DNA of 64,000 bases, taken from Nageia nagi. Its lineage: Eukaryota > Pinophyta. The DNA lies in contig JBITNC010000001.1 of assembly GCA_050084985.1 (NCBI GenBank), positions 159,464,001 to 159,528,000 on the forward strand, read 5' to 3'. Position numbers and translations under genes: made by a program. Shown here piece after piece: positions 45,294-57,039 of the stretch. Numbering within the stretch: the stretch's first letter is position 1; each line of letters begins with the position of its first letter. The notes beneath the pieces are model-generated. The model saw only the letters and a program-made list of their open reading frames with translations. It did not search any database and had not been told where the DNA came from.

Positions 45294-46300
45294 TTGATTA
45301 TAGAGAATTTTAAGATTGGTAGAAGGTGCAAAGTGATGAAAATAGATGATTTGGAAGAGCAACAATCTACTATTCGTACCATGTTGGATGCCAATTTTGA
45401 AAGGAGATTTTCAACAATAGAGAATCATTTGGCTCATTTGGCTGAGTTATTGGCTATTGGAGCAAATATAAATATCAATAAAAAGAAACAAAATGAAGTT
45501 TGAGGACCTGATTCATCATCTTTATTAAATCAATTTCCATTCAAGGTGGAGACCAAAGTGGACATTCCTACTTTTGGTGGAGAGGTTGATGTAGAAAAGT
45601 TGAATAATTGGTTGAAATAATTGGAGGTTTATTTCTAAATTCATGGTGTTATAAATAATGTTGATAAAATTTCTTTTGATAAATTAAACATGGGTGGACA
45701 TTCTTTAATTTGGTGGGAAATACATGTAGAAACTCTTAGTCATGAACACTTATCAAAAGTATCTTCTTGGGTTGAATTTAAGAACTTGTTAAGAGATCAA
45801 TTTTATCCATTGGGATATCATAATAAACAAATGATGAAATGAAAATTATTTAGGCAATAAAGAGGGAAAATGGTTCAATAATACATTACAAAATTTAAGA
45901 AATAAGCTACTTTGCTTGGGGTTTCAATAAAATATCTTCAAACTTTAATGAAGTACATTGGAGGTTTACATAGTCATTTGCAAAAGACTATCATGTTGTT
46001 TAATCCTACTAATCTTGATCAAGTGTGTATGTCAGTACAATACTTAAAAAAGAATGGTAAAGTGATGAGATAATATTATGAATCCAAGAAGGCTTCTAAT
46101 TCAAAAGGATGAAAAGATAAAGGTAAATATCAAGATAAAGGCAAAGGTAAGCAAGAAACTAAGACCACTAATATTTCAAAGAAAGAAGGTGATAATAAGC
46201 ATTGTATTCATTATGATAAATATGGTCATGTTGATGATAAATGTTAGAAAATTCATCTAGAATTACAACCATATAAGGAAAAGAATAAGGAGAAAACTAA
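45294..46300 (+). pseudogene. Gag of element 5, broken
   Basis: The likely start is the ATG at 45336 (MKIDDLEEQQSTIRTMLDAN); an earlier in-frame ATG is at 45294. The capsid part reads VDIPTFGGEVDVEKLNNWL, FDKLNMGGHSLIWWE, VSSWVEFKNLLRDQFYP and VSIKYLQTLMKYIGGLH. A zinc knuckle is left as HCIHYDKYGHVDDKC near 46200, where the family has C..C....H....C. Stops replace Trp, Gln and Arg at about seven sites, but the frame mostly holds. It forms the particle shell and binds RNA. Confidence 0.88.
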
Positions 46301-46439
46301 TGCTATGGTTCTTAAATGTGAGGATACTGAGGGAAGTTCATATGTTGATGAGAAACTAAATTGTTCATCCATTCAAAAGTTTGAAGAACATAAAGACATT
46401 AAAAAATAAAGAATTCATTTATTCCACCTCAAAATCCAA

Positions 46440-46850
46440 ATTAAGAAAACAAGAGTGGATTGAATTGTTGATCCAAGTTCTCAAGAAAATTTGATTTTAG
46501 AATCTATGGTAATTAATTTGGTATTGGAAACTTTCAACCATCCAAATCCATATCCTTTGGGTTGGGTGCATCATAATGCTAGCTTGCAAGTCATTAAATA
46601 ATGTGAGTTAAAATTTGTTATTTGTGCAAAGTACATTTATGAAGTTGTGGTTGATGTAATTCATTTAAACATTTGTGATGTTATTCTTGGTAACCTTTAT
46701 ATGTGGGATAAAGATGCTATTTATTATAAAATATTGAATAAATTGAAATTAGTGAAAGATGGAAAGGTGTTTCTAGTTAGTGCACATAACAACAAGAAAA
46801 AGTTACCTTTGATCACTACTAGTTAGGTAAAACACCTTGTAAATGCTTCT
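46440..46850 (+). pseudogene. Protease of element 5
   Basis: The active site reads IVDPSSQENLILES near 46470, where D-[ST]-G-[SA] is usual. Pro and Ser replace Thr and Gly, so activity is doubtful. It continues with FVICAKYIYEVVVDVIHLNI, then CDVILGNLYMWDKDAIYY, matching the retroviral-type aspartic protease end (C.VLLGRPW..D). A frameshift near 46410 separates it from gag. Confidence 0.75.
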
Positions 46851-46949
46851 AAAAAATTTATATTGATAATGGTGAAAATGAGACCTTTTGGTGAGGCAAA
46901 TCTCATGCTATCATCAATGAACAACACTTATTTTAGGCTATTAACAACA

Positions 46950-48170
46950 TGCAAAAGGGAAGAAAGTATGCAAAAATTGGTTTGGAAGTTTATTGACTTA
47001 TTTGCAAAGCCACAAGAATTACCTCCTATATGAGATATCTAACATGATATTCAATTATTACCTAATGCTTCATTTCCCAACATAGCTTTGTATCAAAAAT
47101 TAGTTTCAGAGAAAGAGGATATAAAGAGGCAAATTCAAGAGTTGGTTGATTAGGGTATGATAATACCAAGTACTTCTCCCTGTGGATCACCTATTGTTTT
47201 GGTTCTAAAAAAAGATCAAACTTGGAGGATGTGTATTGACTATAGAGCACTTAACAAAATAATCATAAAAAATTGCTATCCTTTTCCTTAGATATATGAT
47301 CTTTTGGATCATTTGCAAGGGCCATGATTCTTCACAAAGCTAGACTTGAGGAGTGGATATCACCAAGTTTAAATCAAGAAGGAGAACATTTGGAAGATCA
47401 CTTTAAAGATAAGATAATGCTTATTTAAGTGGCTAGTTTTTCCATTTGGTTCATGCAATGCATTGACCATATTTATGAAAGTAATGAATGATGTGCTTCA
47501 TCCATTTATTGATTCTTTTATTGTATACTTGGATGATATTCTTATTTATAATTCTACTTGGGAAGAACATGTTGTACATCTTAGATAAGTATTTCAAGCT
47601 TTTCATAGGGATAATTTACTATTAAAAATATCTAAATGTGAGTTTGGCAAAGAGTCTTTGGTGTATTTGGGCCATGTTATTGGTCATGGATAACTTAAGA
47701 TAGATCCTAGTAAAGTAAGTGCTATAGTAGATTGGCCAAAGCCAACTAATATAACTGAAGTGAGGATTTTCTTAGGTGCTGTCCGATATTTGAGAAAGTT
47801 TATTATTGATTTTTCTCATATTAATTCACCTTTACATGATGTAATTGATAAGAGACAATTTTTCCAATGGAGAAAGCAACAACACACAGATTTTGACACA
47901 TTGAAGCAAAAGATTGTTAGTGCACCCATGCTAGAACTTCTTGATTTGCATAAGCCATTTGAAGTGGAGACTAATGCAACTAACTATGTCATGGGGGATA
48001 TTTTGTTACAAGGAGGTAAACCAATTTGCTATCATTCTAAAAAATTTAGTGGGGCCATTTTGAATTATCTTACTTATGATAAATAAATGTATGCATTAGA
48101 TCAAGTTATTAAAAAGTGGAAACATTACTTAATAGAAAAAAATCATTCCTACTGATCATCAACCATTAAA
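46950..48170 (+). pseudogene. Reverse transcriptase and RNase H of element 5
   Basis: RT reads [51 protein letters not shown] and KLDLRSGYHQV. VFPFGSCNALTIFMKVMNDV follows, and the catalytic FIVYLDDILIY near 47518-47550 is intact. It ends with KCEFGKESLVYLGHVI. RNase H follows in an open frame (47760-48086): FLGAVRYLRKFIIDFSHINS, FEVETNATNYVMGDILLQGG and CYHSKKFSGAILNYLTYDK. The catalytic Asp of the D.S motif reads Asn (ETNAT). Stops replace Gln, Trp or Arg at about ten places. The RNase H end is scrambled after 48120. Confidence 0.92.
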
Positions 48171-48559
48171 GTACTTACAAACTCAATCAAAATTGCAACA
48201 AACTAGACACTATATATGGATGGGTTTTTTGCAACATTTCATCTATGATCAAATAAAGGAAAGGAACACAAAATAAGGTTATTGACATGCTTTCTAGACC
48301 ATTTGTACCTACAAATTACATGCTTCCAACTACATACAACACTAATTTTAGTCTATTAATGGCATGCAAATAGGGGCCAGTGAGTTCCCTCTTAGTGCTA
48401 AAATCTCTTCCTTTTCTTTTTGAGTCATTTTTAGAGGCATATGTGTAGGATCCTAACTTCAAAGAGGTGTATGAGCAGTTATCTTTATATAGGTTTGGGC
48501 TTGGATGATTTTCATTTGTAAAATGGATTTCTTTATCATTTTAATGCATTATGTGTATC

Positions 48560-49330
48560 TACAGGTGAAATGATTGGACTAATTAGAGAAGCACATACTT
48601 CAAATATTGCAAGACATTTTGGGGTTAGAAAAACATTGTACCATTTGCAAAGGTATGTATATTGGCCAAAGATGCAAGATCAAGTTGCCAAGTACATAAG
48701 GGGATGTTCTTTATGTTGCACCAATAAGCTAAGTAACATGAAATTGGATTTATATTAGCTAGTTATTGTACCTTCAAATCCAAGGGATTGTATCTTAATG
48801 GATTTTATGGGAGGATTTCCTATGATCAAGAAAGTTCATAACTATCTATTTGTTGTTGTGGATTGATTTAGAAAGATGTGTATTTTGATTCCATGTAAGA
48901 AGACTATAACGAGATAAGATGATCAAATTTATTCTTTTCATATGTTTGGGTTCATTTTGGATTGCCTACTTCTATTTTTTTAGATAGATGTAGTAGATTT
49001 TTGGACAAGTTTTGGACATGTTTGTGGGAAAATATGGATACAAGGTTGAAGAGGAGTACTTCCTTTCATCCTTCAATGGATGGAAAATTTGAGGTGGTGA
49101 ATAGGATATTGTTTCAACTCTTAAGGGCTTATTGTGGCAAGCATCCTAAGTCTTGGAATGAACATCTTGAATATATCCAACATTCATACAATAGGATAAT
49201 TCATTCTTCTATTAATAATAATCCTTTTGAGAATTATTTCGGTTATTTACCACCTTCACCTTTTGTTTGTATGTTTGGAAAGAAAAATGATGAAGGAGAT
49301 TCACTTGAGAAAGAAGAGAAATAAGTTAAA
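48560..49330 (+). pseudogene. Integrase of element 5
   Basis: The zinc-finger region at 48570-48758 reads LIREAHTSNIARHFGVRKTL, YVYWPKMQDQVAKYIRGC and SLCCTNK, with H, H, C and C all present. The core reads DCILMDFMGGFPMIK and LFVVVD near 48790-48865, SIFLDRCSRF at 48975 and MDGKFEVVNRILFQLLRAYC near 49080-49140. All three acidic residues of the DDE triad are there. An open 120-codon piece covers 48962-49324. Frameshifts lie near 48900-48960. Confidence 0.88.
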
Positions 49331-49559
49331 AATTTTGTTGAAAAGATTAGGTAAATTCATTTGAAAATCTAAGAGCAACTTAAAATAATCCAAACATGAC
49401 AAACATTGAGTTGACCATAAGTTTCATGTGAAAGACCATTTTTGGTTGCATCTTAGTAAGGAGAGGTTACAAGGACCAGTCAAGAAGTTGAAAACTATAA
49501 GGTATGGACCATTTGAGATCTATCAACATATGTGAACATATATTTGATTATGAATGTAG

Positions 49560-49837
49560 AAAATTTTAAATTTTATTATCCATCTATGTTTACTAAAGAT
49601 GAAGCAAGTTCAAATCAGATTTTTCCATCTCTTAATGACTTAGATCCTAATACTATGGATGAACTCAAGGAGGATTCCATATTATAAAAGAAGGTTTGTG
49701 CTATAATAAGAGGTGAAATTGAGCTATGGTTGGTTGGATTGAAGGGATAGAATCCTAATAAAGCCAATTTGATGAACAAGTGTAGGGTTGGAGAGTTGTA
49801 TCCTCATCTACACATTTGTGGGACCAAATGCCTTCTC
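49560..49837 (+). pseudogene. Chromodomain-like C-terminal end of element 5 integrase
   Basis: The plus strand reads FPSLNDLDPNTMDELKEDSI, then a stop, VCAIIRGEIELWLVGLKG, a stop, NPNKANLMNKCRVGELYPHL. This follows the pattern of the chromodomain in plant chromoviruses (E.IL..R......YLVKWKG...EATWE.E). Chromodomains target integration to chromatin marks. The call rests on the LWLV.LKG and ANLMNK parts. Confidence 0.65.
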
Positions 49838-49849
49838 ATTGAGGAGGTG
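49838..49849 (+). other. Polypurine tract of element 5
   Basis: ATTGAGGAGGTG directly precedes the TG of the right LTR. It overlaps the end of the pol frame. Confidence 0.65.
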
Positions 49850-50571
49850 TGATCGGAATTGGATCATGTTAGGTTGATCTCTATAGGAGAAGTACTTATT
49901 CTAGAGGTATCTATGCTTAGATATTGATCAAATATTGAAATCTAGAAGTGATTAATGTTAAAAATAATGATGCTAACATCATAAGTCTACTATTTTTAGG
50001 CTATTAATAATATGCATTTTGATGAGTCAATAGTGGAGGTTGAAGGGGCATCGATAGTTTGAATAGTTAAGTAGTTTTGGATCATCAATTGAAATCTTGG
50101 AGATATTTCTATGATTATTCAAATACATGCTACTCTCTTGATTCATAATCTTAACTTAGAGAGTTTTGAGATTATAAAGATTTGAAGGAAGACCAAGAGT
50201 CTTTCTAGAATTTTTGTAGTTATGAAGTTATTCTTCTTTTTTTGTAATAGGAGATTGCAGTAGTGTTGTAGGAGATGGTATTACTATTATTTTTATGGAA
50301 TTTCTCTTTATACATGTAATATTGTAATGTCCATAGAAAATGAGAAGATAAGGCTCCAATTCCATGCTAGACTAGCCCACATGGGTGAACTAGGGTAAAT
50401 CATTGTGTTGATCTTGTTGTGTGTGATTGAGATTATTAATTTGTAATTTTACATTGTGAAATTTCAAATTTTTATGTAATTTGATAGGTCTCATAATGGT
50501 GAATATTTTTTTTGTTTGAATCTATAAGTGAGGATCCAAGTATGCTATAAGCATTCGATGATTATGGATAA
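49850..50571 (+). repeat. 3' LTR of element 5 (722 bp)
   Basis: It starts TGATCGGAATTGGATCATG, matching 44463. Its end has decayed to GGATAA where the partner has GGATCACA. The right flank continues AAATTTGTTGGAG. Confidence 0.9.
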
Positions 50572-50576
50572 AAATT
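50572..50576. repeat. Target site duplication AAATT, right copy
   Basis: It matches 44458-44462 and is followed by TGTTGGAG, as in the uninterrupted paralog near 43627. Confidence 0.75.
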
Positions 50577-51057
50577 TGTTGGAGATTTCAAATAAAATAT
50601 TTGATGTTTCTATCAATTCATGAGGTTTTGTATCATATGTTAGTATTTTTAGATAATTTGATATCATATATAGTGCACTTGGTTCATTTCATATCATATG
50701 GTGTATAAGTAGATCATTTAGTATCATATACATGGAGCATTTAGATCATTTCATAGTGCATTTAGAGTACTTCATATTATATGATGTACTTGGATCATAT
50801 GGGTTGAAAAATCTCTTTCCTTCTCCAAGTGGTAAGATATTATGGGTTACATATATTTACCCCCAGGAGACATGTACAAATCATCATATATGGTACCATT
50901 ATAAATAATATTGAATCTTAATGGTGATATATCTATTGAGAGCTTGTACATGTAGTTAGTCTTGATTTATCCAATTCATGATGTTTCCTAAAGGTTCTCC
51001 TAGGGGTTATTATATATAATCACTACATTCAATGAAATTATGTTTGGGATCTTACCT
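50577..51057. repeat. Continuation of the PPR-bearing repeat block
   Basis: The stretch 50580-50870 resembles 43625-43905 (TTTGTTGGAGATTTCAAATA, the TTTAGATCATTTCATATCAT array, then TCTCTTTCCTTCTCCAAGTG). It therefore is a second, diverged copy of the block, not only the other half of the insertion site. No clear frame until 51080. Confidence 0.6.
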
Positions 51058-51715
51058 TTGAAGTTCACTACCAAAATACCCATAAAACATGAATTATGTA
51101 TGTGGATGTGTCTACTTGGTGCTTCTGCATCGAATGTTGTAATTTGTGTAGGCTATCTTGGGGGAGCTTTGAACTTCACTACCAAAATACCCATAAAACT
51201 TGAATTAAGTGTGTAGATATATCTACTTGGTGGTTGTAAATTAAATATTATGATTGTGAATATCTTGATAAACATATATGAAAAATATGAAACAATACAC
51301 AATACCCGTGAATAATTTGATAAGATGCATAACACAAATATAGTTTCATGGTCTGTAATGTTTGTAAAATACACACAAAATGAGTTTTCTAGAAAAGGCC
51401 AATGAGTGTATATGAAAAAAATGTAATAATACATATTACTCAAGAATCATTTAACAAGATGCACGACCCAAATACAATTTTATGTTTGGCAATGATTGTA
51501 GGATACACACAAAATAGGTTTTCTAAAAAAGGCCCATATATACACATGAAAGATGTGGAAGAATACACAATACCTAGGAATTGTTTGATAAGATGCGTGA
51601 TACAAATATAGTTTTATAGACTACAATGATTACAGGATACACATAAAATAGGTTTCCTATAAAAATGTAAAAAATACAAGGTACATACATATATGAAGAA
51701 TGTAGAAGAATACAA
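51058..51715 (+). pseudogene. PPR-derived sequence with 134-bp tandem copies
   Basis: A segment with ACTACCAAAATACCCATAAA occurs twice (51066 and 51179). Then come three full tandem copies, anchored by TTGATAAGATG-like words at 51317, 51451 and 51585, and a partial fourth from about 51677. Each copy encodes part of a PPR: FDKMHNTNIVSWSVMFVKYT, then FNKMHDPNTILCLAMIVGYT, then FDKMRDTNIVLxTTMITGYT. The first is preceded by NIMIVNILINIYEKY. The spacing is 134 bases, not a multiple of three, so each copy reads in a different frame. It is a decayed, locally duplicated part of a PLS-type PPR gene. Confidence 0.8.
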
Positions 51716-52829
51716 GGTCATAGAGACAGAAAGCAACTATTCAATCCAAAAAACTTCTTGGAGAAGAAAGCAACCATTCAACCCAAAAATTTTTGAAGTG
51801 TCAAAAACCATTCCAAAAGTTGTAAGTTGGTAAAACTATGCTTGTAATACTTATTATAAAAACATATAAAAAACTCATATTTCTTGTAAATCAGTGAAAG
51901 TATGAAGAAAACAAATTTACACTATAGGGATAAAGTATTATTATTATGCTATTTATATTTTGGCACATTTAGATAATATTGTATAAAGCATATAATATGT
52001 ATGTTGTTTGTGTTTATTGAACCTAATTATGTGTGATGTGTTTATTAAAATTTTTATACTTTCATAATGATATGTAATTACATGATAATGATATTATGTG
52101 CAAATAATTTTTTTGTTTATGCTAATAGTTTGATTTATTTTTTAATTATTTTATGTATTGCAAATGTGTAGGTGAAATGATTGATCAAATCCACTAGTCC
52201 ATCTTGCAGGAGTCCATGGACAACACTATATTTGGGCTTAGGTGCCTTGGGAAACCAAGGATGAAGTATAATGGAAGAATTCTTACATTTTAAATAATGC
52301 TTCCAGGCTACACCCATTTTTTTTAAATGTAATTACTAAGTGATGATTTAAAATCATCCCCTTAAACTATAATATAGTTATTTAAAATTGCCTCTTTATA
52401 ACCCCAAGTGATGGTTTAAGGTACCATATTCTAGTGGTTATTAACTTATGCTATTTGGTATCGACTTTTGGGAGCATCCTCCTAGATGATGATAAAATAA
52501 CCATCGATAAAGGAACTACATGATGATTTATAAGTGCCCCTAAAGGCCCTTTTTGGTCTAGTGATGTACCATTGACAACAACCCTTCTAAAAAATGATGG
52601 AAATTCTTCTAAAAGTATTTCTCAACATCAACAACAACCTAGATGAAAAATATGAAATATAATTAATTCAAAACTTGAGTAAACATATTTGTTCATGAAT
52701 TTGGACTTATCAACGCATGAAGGGTATTAGCCCTCATGTTTGTAATCATCATATTTGTATGAATTAGGATGCATAATGAACTAAACAACTTTAGTGGTAG
52801 ATGAACCCATTCATGAAGGATATTATCAA
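51716..52829. other. Non-coding; nothing clearly recognised
   Basis: AT-rich sequence. Around 52330-52460 and 52500-52560 there are CCCCTTAAACT, GGTTTAAGG and AACCCCAAGTG words like those at 53560-53720 downstream of the RT relic. These may be parts of the same decayed element. A minus-strand 60-codon frame at 52135-52317 shows no known domain. Confidence 0.4.
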
Positions 52830-53570
52830 AGATGAATTTTAAAAAAATATTAAAATTTTATTTTATATATTCAATATTAGATAACCAATGGGTCTTCCCA
52901 TTGGTTATTATGCCGAAAAAGAATTCAAAATGGAGAATATTTATTAACTACATGGACGTAAATAGAGTAACTAGAAAAGATAATTTTCTACTTTCCTTTA
53001 TTGATAAAGTGTTATAATTATATATTTTATCAAGTAAAAAGTACTTTTCTTTCTTATATGGGTTCAATTTCCATAATCAAATTCATATTGCCTTATAGGA
53101 TTAAGATGAATAACTTTCACTTATACTTAGGGAACCTTTTCTTATAAGGTATTAATGTTTGCCTTATGCAATGTCCCAACAAAATTTATAAGAGCAGTCT
53201 TAAGCATATTTTTTTTTATCTTACTAATGATTATGTTGAAGTTTACATGGATGCTTTTATATTCTATGGAGACTCTTATGATACTTCTTTGAAAAATATA
53301 GAGAAGGTTTTGTAAAGATGTAAAGATGCCAATCTCTCTTTGAGTAATAAAAAATATCATATGTCGATGATTGAAGGAATTGTACTAAGGAATATCATTT
53401 CATTCATTGGAATTAGTGTAGAACCTACAAAATTTAAGATTATACAAGATTTACCCATATCTCAGAAACCAAAATTTGTTATAAGTTTTCTAGGACATGC
53501 CATATATTATAGGAGACTTATCAAAAAGTTCAATAAGCTACCTCCCCCTTATTCTCTATAGGGGTGGTTA
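52830..53570 (+). pseudogene. Reverse transcriptase relic of an Athila/Tat-type gypsy element (element 6)
   Basis: The plus strand reads NQWVFPLVIMPKKNSKWRIF, INYMDVNRVTRKDNFLLSFI and DKVL at 52832-53017. Broken pieces follow: KKYFSFLYGFNFHNQIHIAL, LPYAMSQQN and EVYMDAF near 53240, where EVFMDDF is usual. The open frame 53340-53561 reads GIVLRNIISFIGISVEPTKF, KIIQDLPISQKPKFVISFLG and HAIYYRRLIKKFNKL. The N..TRKD.F.L.FID and GIVLGH..S landmarks fit the Athila/Tat group. No RNase H or integrase follows. Element 3 (31810-34140) lacks an RT and has the same strand, but a link between them is only a guess. Confidence 0.85.
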
Positions 53571-53720
53571 TAAATTTCCCCCTTATTCTATATAGCAGTG
53601 GTTATAAACCACCCCCTTAAAAGATAATGTGGTAGTTTATAACTACCCCCTTAAATTTTATTATGGCAGTTCTTAACCACCCCTAATATAGATTAAGGGG
53701 GTAGTTTATAATCATTACCT
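53571..53720. repeat. Short repeats with CCACCCCCTTA and its complement
   Basis: GGTTATAAACCACCCCCTTA and similar words recur at about 53560, 53605, 53640 and 53675, and the complement TAAGGGGGTAGTTTATAA lies at 53693. They directly follow the RT relic. Similar words occur at 52340-52440 before it. Confidence 0.65.
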
Positions 53721-54044
53721 TAAAACCTTAAGCAATAGTTCAAGGAACTGTAAGAAGGAAAATATTAACCAACATCATAGAGATTTGACTTTTAGCGATG
53801 CAAGCTTAGGTAACATGTGATTTATTATTAATAAAGGGGTTTAGAACCACCTTTTAAAGTGATTTTTTCTCTAGTGAAATGATCATAGTCAAGATTGATA
53901 AACTATTATTTATCATTGAATATATGAACTTCAATACTAAAATATAAAAATACCAAAATTTTTGAACTATAGAGAAATCTTAAATATAAATCAAACATGA
54001 TCCTTCCAACTCCCTTACTCAAGCAATATTAAATAACAAAAAAT
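53721..54044. other. Non-coding; nothing recognised
   Basis: AT-rich sequence without a recognisable motif on either strand. Confidence 0.4.
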
Positions 54045-54225
54045 GGTTTGCACTCGAATGTCATTATGAAAAATGTTCTAATAGACATATATGCTAAGTT
54101 TGGTAATATATATAAGACCTTTGTACTCTTTGATAAAAAGCATCAAACAGATAAAATCTAATGTATCTCAATGATCATAAGATATATAAAATTTTGAAGT
54201 TACAAATTATACTCTATAGAATTCA
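54045..54225 (+). pseudogene. PPR motif fragment
   Basis: The plus strand reads LHSNVIMKNVLIDIYAKFGN, then VLFDKKHQTDKI, a stop and CISMIIRYIKF. These are the end of one motif (SNV.M.NALIDMYAK.G) and the start of the next (A..LFDKM...D...W..MI.GY) in a PLS-type PPR protein. About 55 codons with one stop. Confidence 0.78.
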
Positions 54226-57039
54226 AAATTTTTAAGTTGTATTAACTAACTAGTTGAATATTTTTAAATTATCATAACTAAGATTGCTCAATTGTTATTT
54301 ATCACTAAATAGATGAATTTTAGTCCATATATATCAATAAATATATATGGAGTAAAATTCATAATCAAAGAGCAATCTTAAATATAATACCTAGTAGGAT
54401 GCTTCCAGTTCCTTAATTTAGGCAATCATATACATGTAACAATAAGGGAAATGATAAGGATGTTAAAAAAAGAGAAAATAATCAAATAAATTATTGCTTA
54501 AAGAATTATAATAATTAATATTGTATCTTAGAAAGCTTTCCATGAAAATACCTATAAATTACTAATAATTATAAGCATCGTCCATTGATATATAAGTTAT
54601 TTCACTCGATAAAATATAATAATAAATCACCTAAAAATAAATACATAAAAACCAATGTCAACCACCTCAAACAAGGAATAGAGATATGAATCCTCCATAT
54701 TAGTATTGATATTTAACATAAAGTATCTTGGAGGGATGTTCATTGAAAATATGTTCTCATATAAATGTCCAAATATATTTGAAATACCATAGTGTCCAAT
54801 ACCAACAACAATGTAATATGAGGATATTGTATTACTCTAGTTTACATCATGACTTTATTGAGACTTAGAATCTAGCTCCATGTTATCCACATTGATAAAT
54901 AGATCATAATATTCTAAATTTTTAACATTGGTGGGTAGACCACTAAGATTAAAATAATCCATTATGTCTAAGAGAAGATCTTCTTTATCATCAAGAAGAA
55001 TGCATCCTTGAGAATTAGATTCAATATCTTGAAGGATATACAATTCATCTTCTACTTTATGTGGTTAATTTGAATGATAAGCTCGATTTTCCTTTAAGGT
55101 TCTTTTGTACTTCTTATTTGATAGATTTAATGTAACAAACAAAAATAATTATAAGTACTAACAAATATAATCTTTATATATTTTAATTTTAACATTTATG
55201 TCAATTTGTTCTATATAGTGGTAGAGAGTATGTAATACTTACATCTTCCATAAAATAAAATAAAAAAATAGAGAACTTAAAAATAGGCTACTATAATTGA
55301 TACATGAAATTCATTCAACTTGATTATAATGTGAACAACCTCTTCCTTGGTTTTAGGAATAATAATTGAAGCATCCTAACCTTTATAATTTGCAAACAAA
55401 CCTCATCACATTAAGCTTCTTTATCTTTTAAATAACTATTATTATAAAAAATAATAAGAAATATAAAATACCCTAAAATATTGACTACTCAAGTGACTAG
55501 CCCATTGCATAGTTTTAGGTCTTGTACCTATAAGTAAAAATGTTATCACCAAGAAACTCCAAAAAAAATAATAAATGTGCAACTTAGTGCTAGAAAAAAT
55601 ATGGTGTTAACTAATGATCATAGAAATAATGAATTAAATTATATGTGTTATTATCAAATAATTAAAATGTTAAACTTTAGGTTTACAAGAAAGTTGTATC
55701 ATCATCCAACAAGAACTAATATTTCATAATTTTAGTATGATCCTACTAGTTGCATAATTCAAGCAATCATATACACAATATAGTAGGGAAGATGTCAAGG
55801 ATGGTAAAAAAAAAGAATAAAATAATTTTAAAATAAAAAAGGCACACACTTCCAAGGTTAAAATTTTTATAACAAACATCTAAATCATTAGCTTAAGTAA
55901 TTTAACATTAATAATTATGTGTATTATACCTTAACAAAACTCTAGGCCCAAAAACACCCCTCAAGATTTGAATATTTTTGCAATCTAATAATTGGTGAGG
56001 ATGAATTCCCCAAGAGATTATATTCATATCCTTTCCTCCCTATAATACAACTACATGATCATGGTACTAAAATAATATGCTAAAATAAATCCTTCGTTAG
56101 AAAAAGATTTATTCCATTGAACCACAACAAGCATCATTTAGTCAATCACTAGTAATCAGCACATGAACATTATCCATCCTTTAAGTGGTAAAAATAGTTG
56201 GAATCCCTTACAATAATTTCTTAAGAAATAATTTTGGAGAGTTTTTATTACCACATACTCAAAGTTCTTCACAACTTGAATGGTTGTGCCAAAGATGTGC
56301 TTAATAGCCCAATGGCAATTTCTAGTTTTTCACTACAATGGAAAAGAATTTGTTCATGATAAACATGTATACAAAATAACTAAATATATTTATATTTAAA
56401 TAATTAATTAATTTATATTAAAAATAATTATTTAAATACTTAATTATGATAACAATAACTTAAAATACTATTTCAGCATATCTAAATTCAAAAACATATA
56501 CATTTACAATGAGAAATAATTGACTTACATGATGAAGAATGTTCAACATTTAGAATTTGCTATAAGCAATTTTTAAGCATTCATTTTACTAGACTTATGA
56601 TGGAGGGTTAACAAAATGTCATTTCAATTATTACATTTTGAATCCAAAGAGGAAAATAGTACAAAAACACTTAAAGATAAAATAAAGTAATAATATGAAT
56701 ATGATTTTAGCTCATCTTTGATGGATGTCTATACCACCTTCTAGGTTTCCCATGGTTGCATTAGGGTTATGCATAAGGAAATTTAGTGAAAGAAAAATAA
56801 TAAAAATTTGGCAAAATTGGTTTTCTAAATTTGGCTAAAATGGTAAAATGTTATTTCTAATTCAAGTTGAAATTTTACATTTGTTTTAAATTTGTTTTTT
56901 TAAAGAAAAGGTATTTAATAAGATTTATTAAAAAAAATCAAATAATATGGAAAAATATAAATAATTTTTAAATAAAATTATCATAAATAAACTTTACATT
57001 TAAAATAATAGTTGAGATAGACTGTATCACATCTCAATT
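54226..57039. other. Non-coding, AT-rich; nothing recognised
   Basis: No domain motif on either strand. A 62-codon minus-strand frame at 54855-55043 is acidic (SKSQ, DDKEDLLLD) and matches nothing I know; I do not call it a gene. Confidence 0.4.

Larger units (their letters stand above)
44463..50571 (+). mobile_element. Chromovirus-like Ty3/gypsy retrotransposon, 6.1 kb (element 5)
   Basis: LTRs at 44463-45187 and 49850-50571 flank, on the plus strand, a tRNA-iMet primer site, gag with zinc knuckle, protease, RT, RNase H, integrase and a chromodomain-like tail. The domain order and final chromodomain fit a chromovirus; I cannot assign the sub-lineage. AAATT duplications flank it. Stops and several frameshifts break the pol frame, and the LTRs differ at many positions, so it is old and inactive. 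It interrupts a PPR-bearing repeat block. Confidence 0.92.

Noticed and set aside
54855-55043. 62-codon acidic minus-strand frame
   Set aside because: No domain, no neighbouring coding signal and short; probably chance.
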